A stretch of 64,000 nucleotides of DNA from Hybos culiciformis. Its lineage: Eukaryota > Arthropoda > Insecta > Diptera > Hybotidae. The position numbers and the translations under genes are program-made. Of the stretch, positions 35,416-48,928 are shown piece after piece (the stretch's first letter is position 1; the number at the start of each line of letters is the position of its first letter). Location: NCBI GenBank assembly GCA_964007475.1, contig OZ023273.1, forward strand, positions 107,506,485-107,570,484. Direction: 5' to 3'. The notes under the pieces were generated by a model, which saw nothing but the letters and a program-made list of their open reading frames with translations, was not told the origin of the DNA and made no database searches.

Positions 35416-38400
35416 CCAAAGTTAGCTCTGTTAAAGTAAAACTTCTGGCTACACCATAATTATGTAATAAGTTTTTATTTAAAAAAATAAGAATAAAATA
35501 ATTTTTTATTTGTGTACAAGATGTTTTTCAAATAAAGTCTTGTAACTATAACAAAAAGTTTTTTTTCACATATACAAAAGAAAAGAAAAATTTTCCTTCT
35601 TTTAATCTTAAATTTATTACAAAAATTACCAGTAGGTTTTCAATACAATATTAAATTTTTCAGTATTTTTGCCAATAATTGTAAGTAAAAAATAATTGAA
35701 AAAAAATTGTGATTAGGTACCTAGTTCTTATATGATGCCAAAACTTTGAATAAATTCTTTTTTAATAAAAGCAGATTAGTAGCATAACCTTGAAAGATTT
35801 TGATATAATGGAATCAAGATATTGAAGAATTTTTATACTACTTGTGAGATTTTAATATATTACAAATTACAATTAAAAAATTTTGATAATATACTTTGAA
35901 ATCCTAATGTTTATATAAAATGCATAAAAAAAGAATAAACGGAATACATTCATTCCATACAAAAAAAAAGCTTTAAATTTCAAGTAAATAATGTTTTTTC
36001 AATTCAACATACAATTCAAAAAATACATATCAAGGTTGAAAGGGATTTGTAACAAATAAATTTTATTCGAACCTATCTTAAATCTTGTTTTCCACAGATA
36101 ATTAAATTTAAAGAATATTATAAAAGATTTCCATTAAATTGTTTTTTTTAATTATACACATATTTGTATATCTCGTATCCATAAAAAAATATATATAAAA
36201 ATATTTATGTATATTCTGAGTAAGAAGATAAGGCTTCTTCTATATATTATTTTCATATAAAAATTCAGGGTACGTCCAGTTTATGTTTTTAACATTCAAA
36301 GAAATGTCCAATTCATGTTTTCAAAATTCAAAACATTCATCAACAATTTACTGCTGTAACATTTCAATTAATTTTAAGAAAAACGTTAAAAATAAAGCAA
36401 ATTAAAAAATCATTGAGTGGATAATTATTAAATATATGTTCTTTTATATCGTTAGTATTTTGGTTAAAAGAACTAATGTATACTTGCAGCGAAAAAAATT
36501 AAAAAAAACACAATTTTTTCAAATTATTAAAAATTTCATCTGATTCTAGAATTACAGCTTTAAGTAAAATCAAGCGTGGGATGGAACTTTAACGTGGTTT
36601 TGATAGAAATATACAAAATAAGATACATGTACTAATATGCATATGCTTCAATCGATTTTCATTTAATCGGAAACTAAGCTTTCTTTCTTTCTTCAGCTTC
36701 TTTTTGATAAATTTATTTTTATTTATACATACTTTAGCTTAATTTGAAAATAATCATTAAAAAAAAAACATTAAAATTTTATTAAAAGAATTATTTTTCA
36801 AATAAAAATTTTCCATTTTCTTTTAAATGGCATATTCAGGAACAATTTTACTTGTGCAAGAGAAAAAACCTGGTTAAGATGATAAAACTAACACTTTATA
36901 TTATATTTTTTTCATGTTTTGTTAAAACTTCATTAGACTTTCAGTTCATGCTTCAATAATAAATTTCCACTTGTTGAATTTCATTTTCTTTTTTTTTTTT
37001 TTAGTTTTCTTTACCAAAAAAAAAGTAACTTTATTTTTTTTATAATATTATTTTCATAGTATAAAAAATAAATCTAAGTGGGTTTATTCATTCATATTTC
37101 AATAACGAATTTTTATGGATAAAAACCATAACGTTATGGTAATAATTTGGTTTTCTTTTTTATCATATAACTACTTTAACGTTATAGGAATATAAAACTA
37201 ACACAATCCAATACTTTATTGATAAAAATATAAAATTTATGTTTTTTCGAAAATGATATTTTTTATTTAGATAATAAATATATTATGCATAAGCATAATA
37301 TAGTAAATATTTTATTAGATTCTAGTCTTATCGTATAAACTACGATTGAAATTGTCCTTTTTATGTTAGATTTCTGTTTTAACTAACAATGACTAACACT
37401 TAAAGTGGTAACACATAAAATGGTGCTTTATCTACGAAGTATATTTAAAAAAAAGACGACATTTTGATGCTCCGTTATGATAATGATAAAATTACGAAAT
37501 ATATATAGATGCAGAAGGCTTCATACGATCGATAAAATCGTTTATGAAAATGATGCGGACGGAATAAATGCTCAAGCCCTTTTCCAACATAATCTCTTAT
37601 GTAAGAAAACGTTATTGTAAATTTAAACGGAATTTCTTCATCTTGATATTCATAAGAAAATAATCTTAGTCTTTTACTTATTAATTATAGGTAAATCTAA
37701 ATTTGAACAAAAAACTTGACAGCATTCCCACAAAAGTAATCCTAAGTTTTAAAAGTATTTGAATTTTGAAATTTATATTTTATACTTTTTCCAACTTAAT
37801 CCTTTTTATATATATACATATTCTTTATGTTATACTTTTGTTCAAGTTTGTGGTTTATGGATTTCAGAAATTAAAAGTTACTTAAATTGAAAATATTAAA
37901 TTTTTAATACTTTTTGTAGTTTAAAGTAAAATAAAATGTCAATATTAAAAATGTTTTATTGTTTCTTTTACTCTGGAGAAAAATTTAAAAAAAAAAATTT
38001 ATTAATAATAATGTTTTTTGTAATATTTTTCCTACGGGAAATTTTATTCCAATTAAATTATTTAATTTATCTTTATTAAATTAATTCAATGAACTATGTT
38101 GTATTTTATGTATGAAAATCTATTTAATTAATTTTCAGATAGTGATTGTATTACATATTATATAAAAATAATAAAAAAATTTTCACGGGCTAAAAAATTA
38201 TTCAATTAAACTGAACAGTTTTCTATATTTTTAGCAAAGAATTAACCTTTTCGAGCATAACATTTATATTATAACTAGTTATTTTCAATTTAATAATTAA
38301 ATTCAAAGGATTTGGATTAGATCTTATTGGTGAAAAAAATGTATAAATTTCTCCAATTATTGTTTAAGTTTAAAATATAAATATTCAAGATTGTTTTAAA

Positions 38401-38855
38401 AAAATTAAGCTCTATTTAATTAAGGAGAGTATAAAAACTACACATCGAGCTGCGTTATTATTAAAGAAATAATAATCGGTATAATAATAATGAAAAATGT
38501 ATGGTTCTTGGAATTAAAAATAAAAAGGTATATAAAGGTATATAGAGATGTATATATAACAAAAGGGTGTGGACTATGGAATCTGTAGATGATGATAATA
38601 AAACGAATTAACTTTTAAAAAATAATACCGATGGCAAAAAGGAAAAATATATAGGTACAAGAAAATAAAAAATCTTGAAATTAATTCTTTTTATCAAAAC
38701 TAAAAAAATCAGAAACACAAAGTTAACAATTATAATTAATATAACTTTTTCTGACACTTGGAAGTTAAAAAATTATTCTTATCATCTTATTTAATCAAAT
38801 GGAAAAATGAATTATAAATGATTATAATTTTCTTTGACTTTTTGTGTATTTTTAT
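35416..38855. other. AT-rich DNA without recognisable genes
   Basis: A/T-rich sequence with homopolymers only. No coding exon, RNA gene or structured repeat could be supported. Confidence 0.55.
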
Positions 38856-39764
38856 TTATTTCACAGCACCTTCAAATAATTTATGACAATAAATAGTATT
38901 ATTTTTATTACTAAATCCAGACATGACGACGCACACTGATCCTAGAGAATACAATATATAGAATCTGCTAAATTGAATATAGAATCTGCTAAATTGAGAA
39001 TACAAATTACTCGCAAGGAAAACATTATTAAAGCTTTTGTCAACCATCCTGTCCTGATTATGCTAAAAACTTAAATTTCTCATTAACAATATAATTGTCT
39101 TCCTGATTTTTCATGAAAACTTATATTTTGAAATGTACTACCATTATGCTTATAGTTTTATATGTTTACATAATTATTACTATGAGTGTATAATACATAC
39201 TCTTTTTTGTTGACTTCGGTAATTTAAAAAATGCATTGAATTTGCATAATAATGTTAGATATTTAAAAAATGTTCTTAACAATTTTTCCTACAAATAATT
39301 TTACTGAAAATAATTTTAAAAGTAGGTAAAAGAAAATAATTTATGGAAATGGAAAAGTTAAATTATATTCAAAAAAAAAAAATTCTCAAGGTTGTACAAA
39401 AAAAATTGAGTTGATTTTATATTTTAAATTTAGAAAAATTGCACAATTCTCATAAAATACAGAGTCATGAAGGAAAAAAAATGGAATTAATTATAAATTT
39501 ATCTTATGAAACATTAGGTTTCATTCAACGCAAATAGATTATATATTTCTTTGTGTAAATACGTGAAAAGGTTTCAAATACATTTAAGAAACTGAAATTT
39601 TAATAGGAAATAAAATATCGAAATAATAAAACTTTGAAAAGGGTCTTACTTGTCATTTGACTTAAAACAGTATTAACCACAGTGATTTTAAGTGAGTTAA
39701 ATTTATCAGTAATACTTTGTTTTCGTAACGCCAATGTTTGGGCAACGTTTTCACTTTTCTCCAT
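38856..39764 (-). CDS. Tentative two-exon gene for a 66-residue protein, unrecognised
   Basis: Proposed exons: 39764-39650 (ATG in the context AAGAATGG, donor A/GTAAGA) and 38941-38856 (acceptor TTCTCTAG/GATC, stop TAA overlapping an AATAAA signal). The first ends in phase 1 and the second completes the codon, giving 66 residues with no transmembrane segment or targeting signal that I can see. Exon 1 codes for a mixed, soluble-looking sequence (VAQTLALRKQSITDKF) quite unlike the F/I/K/N/Y-rich translations of random DNA nearby, which is the main argument for it. I do not recognise the family. Exon 1 could instead be the first exon of a longer gene whose other exons lie farther left. Confidence 0.33.
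38955..38998. repeat. Direct duplication of about 20 bp
   Basis: TAGAATCTGCTAAATTGA occurs twice in tandem, within the intron of the tentative small gene close to its second exon. Confidence 0.85.
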
Positions 39765-42700
39765 TCTTACTTTCGAAAAAAATAACAAATAAAAAAATTT
39801 GTGTTATTCATCATTCAATATTTTCATGTTCGATATCATTTGATATAAATTTAAAATTTTTTTGAAAACTCTAGGAATTTAATTTTAAAAACAACAAAAT
39901 CACTCAGGAACAGGCATAATATTTAAGAAATTCAAATTCTAGGAAATTTTAATTAACCACAAATTCATCGATTTTTCATTTATCAGATCAGTATATTATA
40001 ATTGAAATTTTCCTTAATGAAAATTCTAAATACCGTATATAAGGAAAATATATAATTTTTACTTATAAAATTTATAGGTATTTATTTTTTCAACAAGAAG
40101 AACAAGCAAAAGAATTTACAAAATTATAATCCATTTGGGAATATTGTTGCAAAATGTAAATATTTATTTTAAAAATTTTGAGGAAAATGTAAATGTATTT
40201 TATTTTAATAAAAATTTTAAGCTAATTTTTCATGAAAAAGAAAACTTCTGAGACTATCCAAGAATTATTCTCTCAAATTTATTTTCTTTTAATTTTTTTT
40301 TAGTACTTATAATTTTAATATTTTCTTAAGTAATTTCTTCATTATAAAATCGGAATTTTTTTATTTTTGTATTTTATGCAAAACTTTATTCTTCCTTTAT
40401 TTTTGCTGTTTTGAAAAATTAAAATTAAAAGAAAAGGATAATCTTTAAGGATAATGTTTCCTGATTGAATTTCATAAGAAACTTTTTTAAAAATTAACTT
40501 TTATTTAATAAATTCCATAAATAAATGAAAAAAAAATTTGAAAATATAGACTTTTTTATTTAGGCAACAAAATAATTAAATTAATTTTGCTATAATTTAC
40601 ATAAGAGATAAGATGTACCAACCTTTAAATAAATTCGAATATATTTTTTCGTTTTATTTTCTATCTTTAAAATCATTATGGCATTTTTTAACAAGAAATG
40701 CCTACTCAAATTTATGACTTAAAATCTAGATATTAGGGATCTTATGTCACTCAATGACTTAAAAATGTTTTCAAATGTCCTGTCAAATTAAAAATAATTT
40801 TTCTGTAAAACATTTTTCTCTAAATTATGGATTTAATTCTTAAGAATATTCAGGAGAAAATAAAATGTCAAACAAAAAGAAAAATTTCATGATTTCATTT
40901 TCATGAAATTATTATTTTTCAATTTTTTAAAACATTAAGTTAATATATTTCCTTTCATTTTATAGGTTTATTCTAAAACAAATCTGCTTTAAAGCTAGAT
41001 TATTAAACACTATACAGTTCATTAGATACAGAAAATATAAAAATATTTTCTTAAAATCGAAATCAGAAAAATCGTATCCTGTTTTTTTTTTATCAAATTA
41101 TCCATTTCATTTTTTATTTTTTTAATTCTTTTTAAAGTCGTTAAAAGTTTGTCTTTATATAACAAAACATAAAATCAATCGAACGCGAAATTGTAAATTT
41201 ATTTAAATTTCATGGTTGACGTGTTATATTTTTATGATATCAGACATTCTATTTTAAAATACAATTACTGGATGAGAAATATTTCAATGCTTTTGGATAA
41301 CTTTTAAATTGTTCTTTATATTACTTTATCAACGTAGGTACTTGATTTTGACGACCGAAGAAAATGATGTCTTACAAAACGAGTTGAAGTTTTTATACAT
41401 TTATTTTGAAAAATCTCTAAGTTTTAAAAGGCCCTCCATAAAGCAAAAAATTTTAAAGTCAACTTTATCTTTATATGAATCTATACAAATTATATATATA
41501 AAAAAAGCTTCAATATCGTTTTATGTACGTATATATGTTTTTTCTATGATTTTGAATATACAATTTTTTTTTTCTCTTGTTAAAAAGAATTATATTTCAA
41601 TTTTTCCACTTGACTTTTCTTATTTTATCCTGGATTCCCTTTTTTATATTCGAAATAATTTCAACATATTTTCCAAACGATGATTAGGTAACGTTCTTGG
41701 GTATATTAAAATTAAAAAAAAAAATAAAGTTAAAATTATCTTGAAAGCCACCTTGAATTTTTTATGATTATTAATTTAAAGAAAAATTTTTTCTATTATT
41801 TATTTATGCAAGGTGTAAAATGTAAATTAATTTCTTTTTAGTAATTTTTTTTTCAAGATTTAAATAATGCTTCTAATGATTTATTGTTACAGCTTTCTAA
41901 AGTTTAATAACATATAAAAAGCCGAAGGTGCGGATTTTAAACCAAACGATATGGAAAACTTATGGTTCTAATTATAATATCAAATAATGCCAATTCACAG
42001 ATTTATTGTTAACATTTTCTCAATTTTTTTTTTTTGAATGACTGTATTCATAATACTATAACTTCTATAACCGAGACTATAACTATAAATTATAATTTTT
42101 ATATCCATTTCAAATAAAAATATAAATATAGACTTGGATATCAAAATTTGATCATTTCAAATGGAAGTGGACATTACATTACTTCAAAAAAGGAATCTCT
42201 AAAAAAAAGAAAATGATTTTATATTGATTGAAAATTTAGATTTTCTGAACAAATGGATTAAATTAATTCGATAATGCTGTAAGGTAAACAAAAAATGTCC
42301 AAGATATGATATTTTTATGAATTAATAAAATGTTGAAATTTTCAATTGAATATTTTTTATCCCAAAAAAAAATTTATTATTTATTGCAAACCAACTTTGT
42401 TTTTTAATTCTTTCAGAAACTTGTTTGAAACCTTTGGAATTTAATATATATAATGTGATTTTTTTTATGATAAAAAAGTAACTATTTTTAAGATTTATGA
42501 AAGTTTGCACATTAAAGCATAGGCTGTTAACAATTTCAGCTTAAAAGTTCTGATTAATCTTAGGGCTCTTTATTCAAATATTCCATCATATCTTTGTTTT
42601 AACAAATATCTTTTAGAGGGTGTTGGAAACAAAAACAGGTATAAAGTTCTTGCTTACTTACATACAAAATGAAACTAACGTATCAAATGAAACCTTCGTA

Positions 42701-44078
42701 CAAAATTTAAAATAAAAAATAAAACTTTAAAACGTATACACATTTTGTAAAAAACATTTTCCGGAATGTGTCCTCAAACTCAATTTATCATGGTTACCTT
42801 TTTAAAGGGCTCATCAGAAATAAAGAATTTTTAATGAAAAAAAATATATGTGTGCATGAAAAAAAAAAAACTTTTTAGAATGGTTTCAATTTTAGAAAAT
42901 GACCCTAATCAAAGGAAATATGTAGGTACGTATTTGTATATCAATCAAAATATATTTTAATAAATTTAAAATTAATGAGCCAAGACAACCTGAAAGCTTT
43001 TTAACAAATTTTTTTTTATTGATTTAAGCTGTCATCAATGTTTATTTACCTTTAATGTTGTTTTTAGAGCATTCGATATTTAGAGGATTTAATTTTAGAA
43101 TACCCTAATTGTATACCTAATATATTTTTTTATTATCAAAAATATCGTATACATAAATTTAACATTTGTAAAATAGTTGGTAAGCATTAAATTTTATTGC
43201 ATTCAATGTAATTTTAATTTTATTTCATACGATGATATTTTTATTATATGCGTTATTGAAATTTAAATATTTTATTTATTAAAGATGTGCCTTAAAGGAT
43301 ATTAAATAAAAATTAATTTGCAAAAATATTTTTCGAATTTCTGTCAGAACTTGAAATTGAATACAATTTTTTTTTTTTATTTTATTCAATTTTGTTAAAA
43401 AAATATTGTATCAAATTATATTTCTGTGAATATTAAAATTTTTGATAACACCATTAATAAATCGAATACCGTATATATGCGTAATTTAAAATATTCAAAT
43501 AATCTTTCTAAACAATGGGAAAAGTTTTTTATTTTTATTGTTTCGATAGAATTCCCTGAGAGTTACTATTTATATTTTCCAAAAAAAAATTCAATTTTTT
43601 TATTATATTTATAAATAATAAAATAAAATCTTTTCATTCAATTAATTAAACTTTAACAATACCAATTGAAACTTAATTGAGCATAGAATAAGAATTCAAT
43701 TTGATTGTCAATCAAGATATTACACTTTATTAAAATTGCTTTCTCTTTAATAAAAATTAAATAATTTATATTCGGATATTTTATTTTACCTTGTTGTGTA
43801 ATTTTTTTTTTAACTAAATATTCTCATTTTCAGGAATTATCTTAAAATCATGATTTATGATAATTTGTATTGAAAATCTAACAAAGAAAAGGTCCTTTGA
43901 TACAATTTAAATTCAAATGGTACATTCACCACTAATGTAAATACAAAATGAATGAATTTTAAATGCCAGAAGTAATCTTGAAATCAATATTCAATTTTTA
44001 GGAGCGTTTGCATGAATTCTATTGGATTCAACTATTCAGACGCTAAGTATATATTTGTGCACATATAATTGCGTGAAT
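39765..44078. other. AT-rich DNA; one doubtful exon-like stretch
   Basis: Mostly low-complexity sequence. The frame at about 41334-41500 (plus strand) is less biased than its surroundings and follows a possible acceptor (CAACGTAG); see the findings. Nothing else recognised. Confidence 0.45.
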
Positions 44079-44086
44079 GTATAGAT

Positions 44087-44781
44087 CAGTGGTGCCCAAA
44101 CTACGGCCCGCGGGGCGCATACGGCCGGATAAGCATTTTTTTCTGGCCCGTTTTGAATTTTATGATTAATATATTTACAAATTTTCATAAAATTATGTTT
44201 CTTTTTAAGAATTCAAAAAAAAAAATAAAATAAAAGTTTTCTTATAGGTAATTTGTTTATATTTATTTTTTATTTCGTACAGTAATAATTCTTAAACAGG
44301 AAAAAAAAATTTTTATTTTTTTAGTTTGGCTCCCAAGAAGCCAGAATACTGGATTACTTTGTACACGAATTCATGCATAACTAATTAGTAATATGAAAAA
44401 TATAGAAGGCTTATTTTTTTACATTTAAAGCTTGGATGTCTATTAAATTCAAAACGAGAAGTTATTAGTTTTACAGACTCGAGATACTTTTCCAAAAAAT
44501 ATATATATATTGACGCATTATAATTAACATAGTGTGAAGTGCCTATATTTTTAAATGAATTATAGTGAAATAAAATCACCGGAATGAACAACAAACGTAA
44601 AATTCATAATAAAATTTTGTTCTTTCGAATTTTTTCAATAATTTTTTTTAAAATATCAAAATATGTCATTTATTTGTAATATGTAGGGCTAAGTTGGAAG
44701 AATGATTTTTTAATATTTGGCCCCAAACCCTCTGATTTTTTTTTGGAATGGCCCGTGGCTATAAAAGATTGGGCACCACTG
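44087..44781. mobile_element. Non-autonomous hAT transposon, 695 bp, 8-bp target duplication
   Basis: The left terminus is CAGTGGTGCCCAAACT; the right terminus on the opposite strand is CAGTGGTGCCCAATCT. The flanks are GTATAGAT (44079-44086) and GTACAGAT (44782-44789), an 8-bp duplication with one mismatch. CAGTGGTGCCCAA is a familiar hAT terminus. Subterminal GGCCCG blocks (CTGGCCCGTTTTG, GGCCCGTGGC) are inverted. The interior is A/T-rich and lacks a transposase. Confidence 0.9.
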
Positions 44782-44789
44782 GTACAGAT

Positions 44790-47335
44790 AATTATCTTTT
44801 TTGCGCTGCGTGATAAAAGTTGTCGAAAAAATACAAAACTACAAAAGTATAGTACCTATAGTACAAAGTATTGTTGAAAGCATGTTTCTTTCAGTAAATT
44901 ATATTAAAATTATATCTACATCTATTTGCCTTATAAATGGGTTATTACAATGTTATATTTTATTGTCAAGAGAAGTAAAATTAAACATTTGAAATATATT
45001 TTATTGTGGAATTTTTGCTCTGGAAAAGATTTTTTTTCTTGTCGCGGAAAAATTATATATAAAAAATGGGCAAAAATATATCAAACATAAGAAACTCACG
45101 ATAAAACATAAGGATGAAACATTAAAATATGAAAGCAATACCCAAACATTGAAAAAGTCGATGTCAACTTTGTTTGAACATCAAACTAAAGTTTATTCAT
45201 CCGTATTAAATTTGTTTCATTTTTCTATAATCCACAAATAGAAATAAGAAATTATCACCTAAATAGCAAATATATCCTATTCTTCTTAAACTTAATAAGA
45301 AATATTTTGATAAAATGTATATTTAATGAGTCGATTCAACACACTAAATTTTTTTGTTTAATATTTATAATATTTATAACATATTTTTACTTATTTTTAT
45401 TAATGTATATTTTCATTGATCTATGTATGTTTTGAAAAAAAGTATGAATAGAACACTAAGAACATTATTAAAATTATTGGGTGTGTATAATGTCAATGAT
45501 TTTTCTTTTAAACACATTATAATCAATTATTTGTCCGGATTCTACGTTTTTTTGTACATAAGTTAACATTATTATTTGTACTAAAATTATGATAAAATAA
45601 TTTGCACTGTATGGTATTATATCATTTGAGGAAATTTATGTAAGCCCATTCCTTGTCTATTTATAGAAAAAGGAAAAAAACACATAGAATTCCTTTTTTC
45701 TTTTTCTATTAACAAAATTGCTCACTTTTAGCTTTCCCCTTTCGGCAAAATGAAAATCTCCAAGAAAAAGGACACTACAAAAAAAAAATTATTTTTCACA
45801 CTAAAATGGCAAAAAGACAGAAAATAAATAAATTCTGAAAATGTTTCATTTTTCCCTTTTTTTATTTGTTTTATTTTTTTTTTTTTTCAGATTTTTGTAG
45901 TTGTGTGATATTTAACTTTTTCAAAGGATTTTAATGATTTCACAAACAACAAAAGCCATGAATGACTTTCCTACATAAATAAAAATAAGGACGTTTTAGA
46001 TTTTATTAATGGAATAAAATAATATAGGTATAGAAAAATAAATGTTAAAAAATTACTCAATGTACATATTAAAATTGAATGAAATTTTCACACGTTTTTT
46101 ATTTAATTTTTATGAGTATGAAAAGAAATTGTTCGAAATTTTTTTTTTTTTTTGAAAAAAGCATAAATTTATGCTTTTTTTTTTTTTTTGAAAAAGAGTG
46201 ATTTGAAAAAACAAATCTAATTTAAAAATACGCAAAGACATGTAATTAAAAGATTTAAACATTTAAACAAATTTTTATAAATTAAATAGAGAATCAAATA
46301 ATTTACCTTGATCTGAATACATGTTAAATCATCGTTGTGATTGTTTTCGGGCTCACAACCTTGATCTTTTTGCCCAACATATTATTTAGTGTATGAAAAT
46401 TTATGCATTATAATATAATTTAAAACAATTATTGGAAAATATGTAAACAAAACACGCTGTTTCACAAACGAAGATCTCTCAAAAGAAACCATTAAAGCTT
46501 AGTTGTTTTTCGTATAAAAATTTAGAATTTGACTATTGAGGATTAAAATTAGCGGCATTATAAAGAAGAGAGAAGATACAAAAATGTATCGATAATGGTT
46601 CCATCCAGGCATCTTGTTTCAGTATATAATTGCTTAAGTCAATCATAAAAATATTTAAAAGAAAAATAAGTATCAAATAAAAGTACGATTTTCTTTTATC
46701 TGTTGACTCATAGTGTTTTGTTCATTAAAGCATAAAGTTTTAGATACAAATTGTACTATAGTATGTATATAAATAAATATATATTTATATATAATATATA
46801 TTTATGTATATGTACAATACATATTTATCATGAAAATTATAACATGTTTATTAAAGCTCTCATTAAGTTCGAAAATATAAGCTTTTTTCATGATATATTT
46901 TTTTTGAATGATAAATTGGAAAATTGTTATTCTTTAAAAATTTATTTTTTTGAGCAGTGCGCACACTAACTACAATGTGTATTTAACTGATTTATATATT
47001 CCATGTTTGTTAGAAATGATAACACTTATATTAGTTCTTTAACCATAAACTCCAAAAATTATACGTAGGAAATACCTTTACTATAGCTTTTAACTATTAT
47101 TATAAAAACTTCCCAAGATTTTTTTTCCTTCTTCTAAAAAATTATCTTACTTTCTTTCAATTTCAGATAAAACGCATTTATAACATCTTCCAACTTTATT
47201 GAGACTGATATTAAAAAAAAACAAATTAAACGATAATCATTCTACATTCTACATAAGCTCCCGTAGATCCACTTTTTTTTAATAAATATAAATTATTAAA
47301 GTTTAGTAAGACTTTGAAAAGTAGTGGGAATAAAA
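44790..47335. other. AT-rich region upstream of the START-domain gene
   Basis: Low-complexity DNA with a 26-bp palindrome at 46155-46180. A TTTCAATTTCAG acceptor-like tract at about 47157-47166 may splice a 5' UTR exon of the downstream gene. No promoter element can be assigned. Confidence 0.45.
46155..46180. repeat. Perfect 26-bp palindrome
   Basis: AAAAAAGCATAAA is followed directly by its reverse complement and flanked by T runs. It could extrude a cruciform, but it may be chance in homopolymer-rich DNA. Confidence 0.8.
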
Positions 47336-48928
47336 ATGATGCTCTTGAAAACTCCGATTCCACCACGAATTGCAGATGATAACGATTTTCAGGAAATGAA
47401 AAAACTAGTTGATGAACATATTGGCTGGAGTTTGGAATTAGACAAATCTAAAACTCAAGTGTGGACTAGATCAGTACCTGGTTGTGATTTTAATATGGTT
47501 AAAATTTTATCAGAATTTGATGATTGCGCGGCAGATGTTCTATTTGACGTTTTACATGATCCAGATTACAGGAAAGAATGGGACTCACATATGCTTGCCA
47601 GCGAAGAAATTGGAATAGTTAATGTAAATAATGATGTGGGATATTATGCTAGTAAATTAACTTTTCTGAATTATTTAAATTTAAATGGAGTTTTAACAAG
47701 TTTTTTTTTCAATTAAAGTGTCTTGTCCGCCACCACTAAAACCAAGAGACTTTGTATTAATGCGGTCATGGCTAGATACTGGCCCTATGGGAGAACAAAT
47801 GTTATTATCAAGATCAGTACCACATAAAAATTTTCCTCCTAGAAAAGGATACATAAGGTTTGTATCTTTTCTTTTTCAAAAAATTGTTTCCAAAAATCTT
47901 GAAAACTATGTACGTGCAGTATAAATATAAATAAAAAATACACAATCATTATACATTTATGAAACCCAAAAAAAAAATTATTGAAATTTATTTGCAGAGC
48001 ACAATCACATATCACAGGTTTCATTATACGTACATTGACGCGGGGTGGTTGCTTTTTAGGCTATGTTGCGCATTGTGATCCGCAAGGCCATTTACCACCT
48101 TGGTTGGGTAAGTGCTAAAAATATTTTGCTTTCATGAAACTGCTTGAAGGACTAAATGTTTATCTACGTTTACAGTTAATAAAGTCACTCATACTTTGGG
48201 ACCTAGAATGGTTAGAGATTTAAGGAAAGCAGCATTAGGATATGTTCTTTGGAAACGGCGTCAAGCAAATGCAAAAAAACCATGGAGATTTCCTGAAGAA
48301 ATGTCTGCACCCAGAATATTATTAGAAGTAGTAAGTAACTAAAGTTTTAATTTTTGATTACTTTCTAATTAAATGATATATGTATGTATATTATAATACG
48401 TACTCATAAAATGATTATACATAAATGTAAGGTAGAAGATAATTTTTGTTTTTTTCTGCATTAATTTATTAGGATTGTGTCGAGCCTATTGATCCTAATC
48501 AATCTGCAACAGCATCTAATAGTCAAACAATGAAAAGTACAACAAGGGCACTATCAGTTTTAAGTGTTAGAACGCCAACAAATATCCAACAAAATACAAA
48601 ACAACTAGCACCTCCAGCAGCACCTAGAAAATCAATTTCGGCGCCAACAACGCCACTTCATGAGCAAATGGAACTTTATAGTGAAAAGAATAACTTTAAA
48701 ACTTCTAATAAAACTCTAAGCAAGAATTCTAGTTTTTCAAAAAAATCTGAAGAAAAATTAAATAAAAAGGATATTTCTACTAAAAATTCTAGTTCAGAAA
48801 AAAGCTGTGAAAATAATTTAGCCGAAAATAGTTCAGAATCAACTAAGCCAAAATCAAAAGCTGGAAAATTTAAAAGTAATTTACTATCATTTAAGAAAAA
48901 GAAAAAATTTTTTGGAAATAAGACTTAA
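47336..48928 (+). CDS. Stard10: STARD10/PCTP-like START-domain lipid-transfer protein, five exons, 391 aa
   Basis: START-domain proteins of the PCTP/STARD10 group bind and move phospholipids (phosphatidylcholine and phosphatidylethanolamine) between membranes. Coding exons: 47336-47651, 47719-47857, 47998-48107, 48176-48330 and 48473-48928; all junctions are GT/AG and in phase, total 1176 nt. The ATG at 47336 follows an in-frame TGA at 47315. The START domain covers about residues 15-225. Recognisable blocks are LYDVLHD-type LFDVLHDPDYRKEWDS (69-84), NNDVGYY (98-104), CPPPLKPRDFVLMRSW (108-123), PPRKGYIR, GYVAHCDPQGHLPPWLVNK and the C-terminal helix with DLRKAALGYVLWK. The last exon is low-complexity, rich in S, K, N and T, and ends in the basic run FKKKKKFFGNK, which may contact acidic membranes. 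The tail is unlike the vertebrate one, so regulation by phosphorylation there is unproven. The gene looks intact. Identity to the STARD10 subgroup is good but not tested by phylogeny. Confidence 0.9.
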
